Source: Brasenia schreberi (Eukaryota; Streptophyta; Magnoliopsida; Nymphaeales; Cabombaceae). Taken from it: a stretch of 64,000 nt of DNA. A program made the position numbers and the translations under genes. Position 1 is the first letter of the stretch. Every line of letters begins with the position of its first letter. The DNA lies in assembly GCA_036023115.1 (NCBI GenBank), contig JAYKKT010000086.1, positions 10,307,501-10,371,500 on the forward strand, given 5' to 3'. Below the pieces are notes generated by a model. The model did not search any database and had not been told where the DNA came from. It saw only the letters and a list, made by a program, of their open reading frames with translations. Positions 45,709 through 57,783 of this stretch are shown piece by piece.

Positions 45709-48307
45709 AAAAGGACCATAAAGCCCTACAGCAGTTGCTAAAAGGGCAGAATAAAGAGAAAAGAAGCAACGCCCTGTCTGATTTCCTTCCTATGGATTAC
45801 GAAACATACAGTGATGATGAAATACCGAACTTCCATCGGTATGATGGCATGGGAGACCCTAGGTCTCACTTGCAGCTTTTCTCACGTCGAGCCCATAAGA
45901 AGAAAAAGGACTCGATGAAATGGGTGTATTGGTTCCCTTTATCCCTTAAAGGCACAGCTGCCAAATGACTGGCTTCCTACGACTTAAGCCAGTTCGCTCC
46001 TTTTGAAGAGTTAGCGAACTGCTTCATGCAAAGATTTGCACACAACGTAGAAGTCACGCCGACTCTGAATACCTTAAGGGATACAAAGCAAGGTATGAAC
46101 GAAGACGTACATGCCTTCATTATAAGATGGAGGTCGCTTTTGGGCCAAGTGCGAGAGCCCATATCCGAAGGATGCGTAGTCATGCTCATCTTGGATAACT
46201 TTAAAAGCGAGTTAAAAACCCTTCTCTCGCTCCATGAGATCTCAACTTTCCATAAGTTGATCAAAAAGGCCTCCCTTTTCGAAACCAACTTGCAAAAAGG
46301 GACATACGATCACTTGTGGAAAGGAAGTGTCGTTTCCAAAACCCGCTTGGAAAAGCCCATCACATACGGGCTACCCACGATGGACAAAGGGGCAAAGCCC
46401 CATAAAATCGCCAATGTCCGGGTGGATCCAGGCGTGGCGGGCACTTCCACAAATTTTGAAAAGTTAGAAAATAAGAGGGAGCAAAATTTTCAAAAACCAG
46501 TTGAAAAACGGGAGTATACTCCGCTGGGGCAACCTGTGTCGGAAGTCCTAGACCTCCTACTTGCCCAGGGCATGATAGAACTCCCTGAAATCCCCGAAGG
46601 AGTCACTTCTAAAGGGGGGTATTTAAACCGATTTTGTAAGTATCATCGGCTCAAAGGCCATGATACCAAACGCTGCTTCTCCCTCTTAAATAAAATTGAG
46701 AACTTGATAGCAGAAGGCCGGCTCCAGGTCACTGTTCTGCGGAACCTGAGCCACCTCAAGCTATCTTCAAGGAACCCTTTCCCAAACACGCCAGTGGCAG
46801 TGGGAAAGGAAAGGAGGTATGTACCCTCACCATTTCTAAGGAACTAGCACAAAAAACAGAACCTGGTTGACCCACTTGTGCACCCATTCTTGTACTGTAC
46901 AAGAAGCCCGCCCAAGTCGTCATTCGGGGACCACCAAAAGTGGAATCCCCGGCAAAACCAGCTTTGAAAATCTAAGGTTCTCCTCAGCTCATCCTTAGAG
47001 CCAAATTTAGCGCGAACCCTAGGCTGGTCGTGGGGGAAGTAACTAGATCCGGAAGGATCTACCAACCCCCGCACCTTCAAGGTACTCAAAAGGTGGTCAG
47101 TGTGCCTGGCCCCTCAAAAGCATGTATCCCTAGTGTTCTGCCAAAAACAGATAAGGACAAAGTCATCCTAAATCCTTATGACTTCGAAAACCACCTTTCA
47201 AAAATTCCTATTCACATGTCTATCTTAGAGCTTATAAAAACCTCGCCTAGGCATAGACTTGTATTAGAGAAAATTCTAGAAAGGGCCAAGGTTGATTCGA
47301 ACATAAGTCCGGAATCCTTGTCTGCCCAAGTGGCTTTATTAGGAGCAAAATCGCCCATCACTTTCTCAGAAGATGATGTAGATAGACCCTACGAAACCCA
47401 TAACCAGGCCATGCATATCGAGATGGTTCTGAATAACCACTCTCTGGACAGGTGCCTAGTCGATGGTGGAAGAGGGCTCAACATCCTTCCACTTCATGTG
47501 GCGTATAAAATCGGAGTCGCCTTGACTTCAGTGAACCCAAGCCCCATCGTTATCACTGGATACGATGGGAATACGTCTAGACCTTTAGGATCCACCGAAC
47601 TCCCAATGGAAACGGGAGGGATCGAACACACGGGGGTGTTCCATGTCTTGGACATCCACCCCCATTATAACCTGTTGCTGGGAAGGCCCTGGATACACAG
47701 TTTGTGCGCTGTGCCATCCACCTTCCACAGGTGTGTCAAGATCCCTTTTAGGGACCAGGTCGTAGTGATCCTAGGTGAGAGTCACCCACAGCTTCAAGGG
47801 ATCATAAACTCCCCTTGTTTATCAAGCTCCTAGGCCCATGAGGCTAACCTGGGGCAAATCGTGATTGAGCCACCTCGGCTCATGTTAAACAACCCTAGGA
47901 AGGTTGTATGTGTAAAGGGGCCGCCCAAAGCAGGCCCCCTCCCGACCTTAACCCTTCTAGGAAAACCCAAGCGTTCCCTATTTCCAAAGCCCCTGGACAA
48001 GAGGCCATATAAGCACAATATGGACGATAGCATGTTCCAGGACCACGACTTGTACCAAACTTTTTCAAAAAACAAAAAGTCGTGGAACATGTTGTTGAAC
48101 GTGGGCTACACGCCCTACAAGAGTCTAAGGGCACAGAACTAGGGTCTCCTAGAGCCCATCCTTCCTAGAGCCAATCCAAGCCGATATTGTATCGGCTATA
48201 CTCCCCGAATACCGTCGGAGCCACCCCCTATGACCACCTAGGTCAAGGGTGCCCCGGAACCTGCCTTAGAAGAAACCTACGATTTAGATCTCCTATTCCG
48301 AGTCTAA
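45709..48307 (+). pseudogene. N2 gag-protease, 5' end missing
   Basis: It begins at the R border with KDHKAL, about codon 97 of the gene; the first third of gag is deleted. Gag core, knuckle (CKYHRLKGHDTKRC) and protease (LVDGGRGLNILPL, with Arg in place of one Gly; LLGRPWIH) follow. Lesions: TGA 45966 (Trp), a 5-bp net insertion near 46737 that shifts the frame, TGA near 46868, TAA near 46972, TAG 47831, TAG 48140 and TAG near 48239. It is the most damaged gag-pro here. Most stops match TGG, CGA, CAG or CAA codons in sisters, consistent with cytosine deamination. Confidence 0.9.
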
Positions 48308-48332
48308 CCCGTAGTGTTTTCCCTTTGTAGGT

Positions 48333-51300
48333 ATGACGGAAGATCCCTTTTCTAAAAACACAAAAACATTTGAAAAGCTTAAAATCAAAAAAATCGAAAA
48401 CAAGAAAAACCAAAAACAATGGAAAAACTTGAAAATACAGTGCTTTGTATAGTTCCCAAAGTTCTTGTTTTACAAAAATCCAAAAAAATTGAACATTTGG
48501 AAAATACCAAAAAGATTTTGTACATAGCTGCTCCTGGCAGGACTTTGACAAAAGAAAAGGATTTCGAAAGAAATGTCGTCTGCATAGCCAGACCAAAAGT
48601 TTCGAAATCACTTGAAAATCCAAGTACAAAACCAGGTCATTTTGAAAACCACGCATCAAATTCCCTCGGGTCTATAGCCCACAAGAATGATCAAAGCCCG
48701 GAAGTGGATCCCCTCGAGGAAGATCCCACTTCTGAGCTCCTAGAATTTCATAAGATTCTCGATTTTGAAAAACCTTCCCAATCAGTAGGAGGAGATTTCA
48801 TAGAAGTAAACCTAGGGGATGATTTCAATCCCAAAACCATCAAAATAGGCGCATGCTTGCATGAAACTGAAAGGTTAGCATTCATTGCATTTCTATGAAC
48901 CTATTTAGATGTGTTTGCATGGACGTATGAAGACATGCCGGGCATAGACCCCAGCATTGTCGAGCATCGTCTTCCCTTAGATGCAGATGTAAAACCCATA
49001 AAGCAGAAGCTTAGGAAAATACACCCGAATATACACATGCAAGTCAAAGAGGGTTTAGAAGATCTGCTAAAAGCCGGATTTATAAAACCCATTGCGTATT
49101 CTGATTGGTTATCAAATATCGTTGTGGTTCGAAAAACCAATGGGAAAATTCGAATATGCATCGATTTCAGAAACCTAAATAAAGCCACTCCAAAAGATAA
49201 CTATCCTTTACCAAACATAGATTTGATAGTCGATAGTATTGCAAATCATGAAATGTTTTCGTTTATGGATGGCTATTCAGGCTATAATCAAATCAAACTA
49301 AGTCCACGAGATCAGGGTAAGACCGCCTTCACAACCCCATGGGGCACGTATTGCTATACAGTCATGCCCTTTGGTTTGAAAAATGCCGGCGCAACATACC
49401 AACGAGCCATGACCATGATCTTCCATGATCAAATTCATGAGCTTGTAGAAGTGTATGTAGATGATCTCTTGGCAAAATCCAAAACCCGATGCACCCATAT
49501 CGAATGTTTATAAAAGATTTTCGAAAGGCTTAGGCTTTACAATGTAAAGCTAAACCCTCAAAAATGTGTCTTCGGGGTAGAATCAGGGAAGCTTCTGGGC
49601 TTTATGGTGAGCCAAAGGGGAACAGAAGTCGACCCCTCTAAGTGTCGAGCCATCATAGATATGGCTCCACCCTCCAATCTCACCCAAATCCGTAGCCTCC
49701 AGGGTCGTTTACAATCCGTTTGCCGATTCATATCAAATCTGACCACTAGATGCGAACCCTTCAACAAACTATTGAGGAAGGGCACAAAATTCTTATGGGA
49801 TGACGAATGCCAGAAGTCCTTCGAAAGACTGAAGGCATACTTGGTTAATCCCCCCGTTTTGAACCCTCCAAAGCAAGGAAAACCGCTTTTATTATACATC
49901 TCCGTGCATGCAAATGCTTTAGGAGCCCTGTTGGCTCAATACGAGGATGACACCCATAAGGAATATGCCATCTACTACATTTCAAAAACTCTCTTGACTT
50001 ATGAACGAAATTATCAAGCCATGGAGAAGACGTGCTTGGCCCTAGTCTGGGCCTGCCAGAAATTCAGACACTATTTCCTAGATCATGAGATCTGGATAGT
50101 GTCCAAACTTGATCCAATCAAGCACTTGTTCGAAAAATCCATTCTCACGGGTAGATTGGGCAAATGGCAACTCCTTCTAATGGAGTATGATCTGAAATAC
50201 CATCACCAGATCTCCATTAAGGGGCAAGCCCTAGCAGATTATGTGGCTGAGTTCCCCTTAGAGGACGCATATCCCACTCTTGTTGAAATGCCTGATGAAG
50301 GCATATTACAAAACCATTTTCAAAACCACATTTTGGCAAATTCTTTCGAAAACCAAATGTGGAAGATGCACTTCGATGGGGCACGAAACCAACGAGGGGC
50401 TGGTGCTGGGGTCATCCTAATCTCCCCTGAAAAGGGCGAGATTCCCATAGCAGTCCGTTTAGATTTCGAATGTTCCAACAACGTAGCTGAGTATGAAGCA
50501 CTCATACAAGGTTTAAGAATTTCGAAAACTCTAGGGGCATCATGCATCGAGGTCTTTGGAGATTCGCTCCTTGTCATAAACCAAGTCTTAAAAATTTGGC
50601 AAGTACGTAATGAGAAACTACTTCCATATCACGAGTTGGCCACTCGATTGGTCCAGTCCTTCCAATCGTGTAAACTCACACACGTAGGAAGAGAGGACAA
50701 TGGCATCGCCAATGCCCTCTCCTCCTTGGGTTCAGCCCTGAAGGTCGATCCCATTTCAGGGACCAGATCTTTGGAAATATGGCATGCGCCCCACCCATCC
50801 ACACACGACTTGGATATTTGCCAAACTAACCCAGAGTCTATTGAAAAACCCTAGTTTTATGACATCAAACAATTTTTAGAAAATGGGGGATTCGCCGAGG
50901 ATGCCACATCCAAAGATAAGGCATTCATTCGTAAGATTTCGACCCGATACACCATTCTGGGTGGGGTTTTATACAAAAAAAGTTTTACCGGCATCCTGCT
51001 TAGGTGTATCGACCTAGAGGAGGCTAGGATAGTGATGCACGAGTTCCACGATGGAGAATGTGGAGGTCACGTTAATGCCAACATGATGGCAATGAAAATA
51101 CTTAGAGGGGGCTATTTTTGGTCCACCCTGAAAAAGGATTGCCACGATCATGTTAGGAAGTGTCATCCATGTCAAGTGCATGGGCATGCCATTCATATCC
51201 CTTTATCTGCATTGCATTCTGTGGTTAGCCCCTGGCCATTTACCATGTGGGCGTTTGACATCGTAGGCCCAATATTTCCAAAGGCCTCGAATGGGCATCG

Positions 51301-52099
51301 ATTTATTTTAGCAGCCACGGAGTATTTCTCCAAGTGGGTGGAAGCCATTTCCCTAACCAACGTAATGGGGCAACATGTGGTGGCTTTCATCCGGAGGAAT
51401 ATCTTGGCTCGATTTGGGGTTCCACGAGACCTTGTGTCTGATAATGGCACCCCATTCAAAAATGAGCGGATGGTTAAGTTGTGCAACACGTATGGCATAA
51501 CTCACCACTTCTCCTCACCCTACTACCCTCAAGGCAACGGCCCAGCCGAAGCCACAGACAAGACTCTCATTAGCATAATTGAGAAAACCTTAGAGAAGGG
51601 TAGGACGTGGCACGAGAAGCTGGATGAAGCCTTATGGGCTTATAGGACTTCCATCCGGACTCCCACGAATACCACACCATTCGAATTGGTCTATGGCACA
51701 AATGTCATTCTTCCCATTCATACTCAACTGCATTCATTCCATACATCCATAGCACTCGACCTCCCCCTAGAGACGCTTCAGCATGCTAGGATGGCCGAAC
51801 TAGACTTGCTAGATGAGAGGCAACTCCTTGCCATGGATCATGCTCGTGCATACCGGCAAAGGATAGCCCGACATTATAGCAAACACATAAGACCTCGCCA
51901 CTTCGAAGTGGGAGATCTGGTCTTAAAAATCATCCATCATCGTGGCCCACACCCCATAGGAAAGTGGCGCCCCAACTGGGATGGACCCTATGTTGTACGA
52001 GCAACCACTACGAATAACTCGTATTGGTTGATCGATGTAGAAGGTAGGAATTTAGCAGATCCTATCAATATTCAATACTTAAAGAAATATCATGTGTAG
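48333..52099 (+). pseudogene. N2 pol (RT, RNase H, second RNase H, integrase)
   Basis: The start ATGACGGAAGAT at 48333 is out of frame with the main frame, which is open from 48419, because of indels in the Lys-rich N-terminal region. Main frame: Lys-rich repeats, RT (RKTNGK; MDGYSGY; YVDD at 49454-49465), degenerate first RNase H, second RNase H (FDGARN; AEYEAL; FGDSLL), integrase HHCC, DDE (the QAEA Glu present) and GPY, ending LKKYHV. Three nonsense codons: TGA 48896, TAA 49511 and TAG 50852. The last Asp of the second RNase H is Asn (IANALS, codon at 50711). From 50855 to the end the frame is open. Confidence 0.93.
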
Positions 52100-53268
52100 G
52101 ATTTGGATTAAATTCCAATTTTCGAAAATTTTAGGGATAGCTTCCCTAAGACATGAAAATAAGGTGCAAAGGCAAAGTCGTGTGACCTTGAGTGAGAGAA
52201 TTCGCACTTGTGAAAGAGTGGAGTTTTCCAAATCGTGGTTACATTTCAAAATCCTTCTTCTTACAAAGAAAGGCCTAGTTCAATATAGTAAGATACTTAC
52301 AAGTAGTACGTGCTATTTCTAAATAGGCTGATCTGGAATGGATCGAGTGTAGGCTTGGGATAAGTCCTCCCCTCTTCTCTTCTATTTCCAAAAGGAAAAT
52401 AAAGGCCCAAACAAAAGGGAATTTCCCATTCAAAGTATCTTTCCAAAAGAAAGAAACCAGAATTCAAAAGAAAATCGATTCTCTTGTGAAAAAGAGGGAT
52501 TAAAGAAAAAATACTCCCAAAGGGAGACCCTCTATGAAAAAGGAAAAAAAGAGGCCAAAAAACTCAAAAAGAGCAGTTTTCCACCTTCTATGCCTCAAAC
52601 CACTGGACGCTTCAGAAGGGACCATGGTATCTCTTTCCCATCCCTGGCTTATCCCAAAGCTAAAACATGGTTCATTTCGAGGAATCCTAAAGTAAAAATA
52701 GGATCTACTTACTTGAATTTCATCTTGTTTGAGAATTCGACGTTTCGAGTAAGGCGTAGGAATTTGAAATACAACTTGTTTTCTTATAAAACCTCCGCTA
52801 GATAAGCGAGTGTTAAGACTCAAACAAGGGCAAGCACGAAGAGCTCGAGATCCTTAGGATCGAGACTCAAGACAGTTGTCCCTTTTTGTAAATAGTTTTT
52901 GTAAATAAGTTTTGAAAACCGAACATCGAACAGCATAGGATCTGCTCACTTAGAGCAACAGACCTTGTAAGTCTCTAGAGTTCGACCACATCTGGTCTCT
53001 GGGAGGTCGCCACTCTTGGCACCACACCCATGTCATCTGCATTCCACGCATGGTACTTGCATAAACATGATCCCATTTAGGACCAGATTCCATAAGTAAG
53101 ACCCTTTGGCGTGATATCTCCTCCTACCAGAGTTTTAAATTGAGATTTTGTTAAAAGATTGGGGCGATCCCATATTCTTCATGGATAGATCTAGGGACAC
53201 ATTGAAAGGGGTGTTTGTCATCTTTGCCCTTATCCAAATCGATTTGGACAAGGCCAAAGAGGGGCATC
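52100..53268 (+). other. N2 3' UTR with stem-loop, dyad and polypurine tract
   Basis: It is collinear with the others. The stem-loop is at 52599-52628, with both arms changed (ACCACTGG and CCATGGT). The perfect palindrome TCCAAATCGATTTGGA is at 53233-53248. AAAGAGGGGCATC leads into the LTR at 53269. Confidence 0.85.
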
Positions 53269-54493
53269 TGAAAACACCCCGAAATCCCACGAATTCCTCG
53301 AAACAACCTGGTTTTGTAAAAGCAACCCCAAAGGGCTATTTTGAGTCTAGAAACCCAGGAGCCTTCCAGACAACCTTGTACATATGTTTTGAACTCTGTA
53401 TTTCAAAAATATACAATATGGCTTTTAAAACCTTTTTAAAACATGTTTTGAGACCCCGAAGCAGCTTCGGCCTAATCCAGATAGGACTAGAAGAGCTAAG
53501 GAGAGCCCGGAATCGGAGCACATGTTGAGCCCGACACAACAACTCTCATATCAAATCCACACCCCCAGGATCTCGAACGTCTAAGACCCTGTTATCATCA
53601 AAACATTATTTGAAGTCATCTTCAGAAGGCGAAAACAGAGGCGGACGATCATGTTGGCGAAGACCCAATGCAGACGGAGCACTGATGCTGTCAGACCCCG
53701 CACAAACCGTTCGTTTCGAACACAGCTCGAAGGAGTCAGAGTTCAGTTTGGATTGAATCTGGACCATATATATCCAGATCCCAATCCAAACCCATGTATG
53801 GACTTGGATTTGGATTTGGATTCAAAAATCCAATCCAATATCCATATCCATGGCCCACATCACCTTCTCATAAATGGAGGTTGGGCCCACCTGAATTTCG
53901 CGTGGGATTATGGGCATGAGAGAGAGTGGGGGTGGATAAGATCAAAGAGTGTTGTAATTAAGCTTGACTTGTGTGTCAAGTTTGGGGTTAATCATGTGGG
54001 TTAGCCTAATTAAGTGGGTTTAAGCTTGTAATTAGCCAAAACCTAACCTAGGGCTGCACCAACATGATGTGGTTAAGGTCTATGGGCCATGCAAAGGGAG
54101 CTCCTTCACCTAAACCTAACCAAAAATACCTAATCCTAGCCTTCCACCCTAATCTGCCCCTAATCTGAGCCTAATCACCTAACCTACTTCCCTAATCCCA
54201 ACCTAATCACCTAACCCACTTCCCTAATCCTTCCCTAAACCTAGGTTAATTACCCTAAACCTAGCCTAATCATAGCCTAATCACCTAACCTAGCTCACTA
54301 AATCTCACCCTAGAACCAACCCACCTAACTAAACCCTAAACCTCTAAACCACCCCTAGCCCACAACCTACCCAAACCACTTGTATCTAAAATATCTGGCC
54401 CTACCCTTTCCAGCCCACCTTATCATCATACCACCCTACCTAAACCACCTAACCACTACCCCAAACCCAGCCCTAACCGACCTAACCCAGCCC

Positions 54494-54500
54494 TATATAA
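54494..54500 (+). promoter_or_regulatory. TATA box of N2 3' LTR
   Basis: TATATAA followed by a run of C, TT, then G5-C-G3, which could pair into a hairpin at the transcript start. Confidence 0.6.
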
Positions 54501-55596
54501 ACCCCCCCCCCCTTGGGGGCGGGTTTCATCACCTAGCAGCCCACCCATTCCCAGCCGGGTCCTCTACTTCCCCAAGTCCAGCCGAATCCCACCTGCTCCA
54601 CCTGCTCCACATCCCACCACCGCCTGCTCCACATCCCGCCACCACCTACACCACTGCCTTTCAGCCGAACGCCACCACCATCCGGCTGATTCCCTTTCAC
54701 CCGCCACCACTTCTTCACTCGGTAAGTACCCTACATCTTGCCTTACTCCTTCTTCACTCCCTCTCCACTCTCAGCCACCTAATCCACTCCCCTATCACCC
54801 TAACATCAGCCCTTCCACTCGTTGCCACCCTTCTCACTCAACCGAACCCACAGCTCCCTAACTACCCGTCACCACCTAGCCCTTTTAGTCCCATTCGGCC
54901 ACCCTATCCGACTCCCTAAAACCTGCCCACATCACCCCAAGACACCTACCATACCCACTACCACCTGGTCCCATCTCCTAGCTAGCTCCCTTCCCTTACA
55001 CCACTCCTAGCCGCCCTAGCAGCCCACCACCACCAAACTCCCCTAGTCGGCCACTCCAACCGACTGTTGCTCCTTCGCTCGGCCAACAACCCGCCAACCT
55101 TAGTTGCCCCATTAGGTCTTCCTTTGAGCTTCCCTTAGTGCCATACTCCCTTACTGACCCTACTTAGGTCCTTTAACCCAACACACCAAAAAAAAAACAG
55201 CCCATCTCTAGTAGCCGGCCACCTTCAAGGCGCCTCTTCCGCGCACCAAGGACCTCCGGCCAACACCTCCTCTTGCCGTTCAACCTCGTGGAGCTCCCTT
55301 TTGCAGCCCAAGGTGAAGGCCAAGCCCACGCTCAAGCAAGGCATCTTCGGACCAGCTATTAGTAAGTGCCTAACTCGGTCTTTAGTTGTATACTTGCTTG
55401 AGATTCAATTCGACACGGGGTTGTAATAAAGGAGCATAGTCTCCCCCCGCTTGTAATAACGTGGCTTGGCACACCCACACACCTGCACTCTCTTAGTTGT
55501 GCACGATTTTGAACACACACGGGCCTAATCAGCCCCTAATACATAAGTATATACATATACTTTCATTTTGTAGGGTTTTGCTTAAGTTGGGTGTGT

Positions 55597-56205
55597 TGTC
55601 TTTCAATTCAAGCACTCACACACATTGAGCCTTCGCTCTTATTTGAAAGACCCAAGTAAGGGCCAACCTATACTATTTGGGTTTCATTTCATGTCGTGTG
55701 TGTAAGTCTTTCAATTCAAGCACTCACACACATTGAGCCTTCGCTCTTATTTGAAAGACCCAAGTAAGGGCCGACCTATACTATTTGGGTTTCATTTCAT
55801 GTCATGTGTGTAAGTCTTTCAATTCAAGCACTCACACACATTGAGCCTTCGCTCTTATTTGAAAGACCCAAGTAAGGGCCGACCTATACTATTTGGGTTT
55901 CATTTCATGTCGTGTGTGTAAGTCTTTCAATTCAAGCACTCACACACATTGAGCCTTCGCTCTTATTTGAAAGACCCAAGTAAGGGCCGTGTTATACTAT
56001 TTGGGTTTAATTTCATGTTGTGTGCGTAGTACTTCAATTCAAGCACTCACACACATTGAGCTTTCGCTCTTATTCCCAAGACCTTAATCAAGGCCATACT
56101 GCAAGTTATATTTGGGTTTAATTTCATGTCGTGTGTGTAAGTCTTTCAATTCAAGCACGCACCCACATTGAGCCTTCGCTCTTATTTGCAAGACCCGAGT
56201 AAGGG
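55597..56205 (+). repeat. LTR tandem repeat array (N2 3' LTR), 6 units
   Basis: CTTTCAATTCAAG recurs at about 55598, 55707, 55815 and 55923, then variant units follow. Three consecutive units are nearly identical, a sign of recent homogenisation by slippage or unequal exchange. Confidence 0.87.
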
Positions 56206-56816
56206 CCCATATACATACTCTATATACATATCTCCCTTCGGCATTTACATTTCAAGTCATTTCCCTTCAGTTATTTCCCTTCGGTTATTTCCCTTTGGCA
56301 TTGTCTTTACATTTCGGGTTTTCCCTTTGGAGTAGCGTGAGTTTGCATTGCATCTACGCCATACCACGAGGTAGGACGCATATTGCATCAAAGCAAGCCC
56401 CGCTCGAATTCGCCCATGTAGTGGATTGTTCATAACACACAAACTAGGTGGCCCATAAAGGGATAAAAGGAAAGACTTAGGCACATGCAAATCCACGTGA
56501 TCTAAAATCTGCAATCGCATCTAAAAGACCCGAAATTAGACACCTCGAACCGCTTCGTAGGCTTTCTATCCCAAAAAACTCGATTTTTGCAAAGCGTACA
56601 GACTGACCCTTGTGCATCGGTGCAAGAAGGTCTGCGACGACAAGAGCTCACTTGCTCGCAGTCACCACGATTAGAGATCAGTTTAAAATACATCTTCGCT
56701 AGCTTAGGTAAGCTAGCTGGCACCCCCTGTTTACATAAATAGGCCTTAGACGCACGAGAGGATCCACTCCAAGCCCAGAAAAGGCGGGGAGGCGTGGGGA
56801 TTTTCACACGTCGATA

Positions 56817-56821
56817 ACGAG
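56817..56821. other. Target site duplication of N2, right copy
   Basis: ACGAG, identical to 31766-31770. Confidence 0.92.
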
Positions 56822-56919
56822 CAACCACTACGAACAATTCGTATTGGTTGATCGATGTAGAAGTTAGGAATTTAGCAAATCCTATAAATATTCAATACTT
56901 AAAGAAGTATCATGTGTAG
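56822..56919 (+). pseudogene. E1 pol, third segment (integrase C-terminus)
   Basis: After the N2 TSD the integrase frame resumes with ATTTNNSYWLIDVE and ends LKKYHV with TAG at 56917. It is too short to appear as an ORF on its own. Its continuity with 29159-31770 is direct evidence that N2 is a clean insertion. Confidence 0.9.
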
Positions 56920-57730
56920 GATTTGGATTAAGTTCCAGTTTTCAAAAATTTTAAAGGGATAGCTGCCCTGAGACATGAAAATAAGGGGCAAAGGCAAAGT
57001 CGTGTGACCCTGAGTGAGAGAATTCGCACTTGTGAAAGAGCGGAGTCTTCAAAATCGTGGTTACATTTCAAAATCCTTCTTCTTACAAAGAAAGGCCTAG
57101 TTCAATATAGCAAGATACTTGCAAGTAGTACGTGCTATTTCTAAATAGGCTGATCTGGAATGGATCGAGTGTAGGCTTGGGATAAGTCCTCCCCTCTTCT
57201 CTTCTCCTTCCAAAAGGAAAACAAAAGCCCAAACAAAGGGAATTTCCCATTCAAAGTCTCTTTCCAAAAGAAAGAAACCAGAATTCAAAAGAAAAATCGA
57301 TTCTCTTGTGAAAAAGAGGGATTAAAGAAAAAATACTCCCAAAGGGAGACCCTCTATGAAAAAAATGAAAAAGAGGCCAAAAAGCTCAAAAAGAGCAGTT
57401 TTCCGCCTTCTATGCCTTAAACCACGGGACGCTTCAGAAGGGACTGTGGTATCTCTTTCCCATCCCTGGCTTATCCCAAGCTAAAGTATGGTTCATTTCG
57501 AGGAGTCCTAAAGTAAAAATAGGATTTACTTACTTGAATTTCATCTTGTTTGAGAATTCGACGTTTCGAGTAAGGCATAGGAATTTGCAATATAACTTGT
57601 TTTCTTATAAAACCTCGCTAGATAGGCGAGTTTGAAGACTCAAACGAGGGCAAATACGAAGAGCTCGAGATCCTTAGGATTGAGACTCAAACGAGGGCAA
57701 ATACGAAGAGATCGAGATCCTTAGGATTGA
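56920..57730 (+). other. E1 right-body 3' UTR, truncated
   Basis: It is collinear with 5822-6600. The stem-loop is at 57421-57450 (ACCACGG with CTGTGGT, leaving a G-U pair). It ends in a 47-bp tandem duplication and then a filler patch. The polypurine tract and E1 3' LTR are missing. Confidence 0.85.
57637..57730 (+). repeat. 47-bp tandem duplication at a break junction
   Basis: GACTCAAACGAGGGC starts at 57637 and again at 57684. The two units differ at one position (AGCTCG versus AGATCG). Only one unit is present in the other 3' UTRs. Confidence 0.85.
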
Positions 57731-57783
57731 GGTTTAGCTATGTCTTTAAGGTTTTAGAGGTTTAGGGTTTAGCTAGGTGGGTT
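57731..57783. other. Filler patch joining E1 to E3
   Basis: This short stretch belongs to neither flank. Its first part (GCTATGTCTTTAAG) matches a plus-strand LTR segment near 4908. Its second part (from about 57750, including AGGTTTAGGGTTTAGC) is the reverse complement of an LTR U3 segment near 8010-8042. This is the look of templated end-joining repair. Confidence 0.7.

Larger units (their letters stand above)
31771..56816 (+). mobile_element. N2: Tat-lineage element inserted in E1 integrase, itself interrupted by R
   Basis: Its outer ends are LTR sequences flanked by a perfect 5-bp TSD. Order: truncated 5' LTR (31771-33350), element R in reverse (33355-45708), gag-pro from codon KDHKAL onward (45709-48307), pol (48333-52099), 3' UTR, and 3' LTR (53269-56816). 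About 2.4 kb is missing beside R: the second half of the 5' LTR, the PBS, the leader and about 95 gag codons. Without R the remnant is about 12.7 kb. Confidence 0.92.
53269..56816 (+). repeat. N2 3' LTR (3,548 bp), ends TG...TA
   Basis: It starts TGAAAACACC (one change from TGTAAACACC) and ends ACGTCGATA just before the TSD ACGAG. It contains the U3 dyad (near 53755), CCTAA-rich tract (about 54105-54355), TATA box, a C/G-run hairpin, a six-unit repeat array and the U5 module (hairpin 1 at 56599-56634; hairpin 2 at 56698-56717; decamer mutated to TGGCACCCCC at 56718). ORFs such as 54380-54919 follow the C-rich composition and are not genes. Confidence 0.93.
4963..57730 (+). mobile_element. E1: tandem body-LTR-body Tat element, host of N1 and N2
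   Basis: A first partial body (integrase and 3' UTR, 4963-6989) shares one complete LTR (6990-10276) with a second body (PBS, gag-pro, pol). The second body is interrupted by N1 at 14372-29158 and by N2 at 31771-56816. It then resumes with the integrase tail and 3' UTR up to 57730. Its own polypurine tract and 3' LTR are missing. The first body has intact PPT contact with the LTR, so the LTR serves both bodies. This is the pattern left by LTR-LTR recombination between elements or by tandem duplication. Confidence 0.82.

Noticed and set aside
55597..56205. CRISPR-like periodic repeats
   Set aside because: The whole 108-bp unit is repeated, with no unique spacers. It is a tandem repeat inside a plant LTR.
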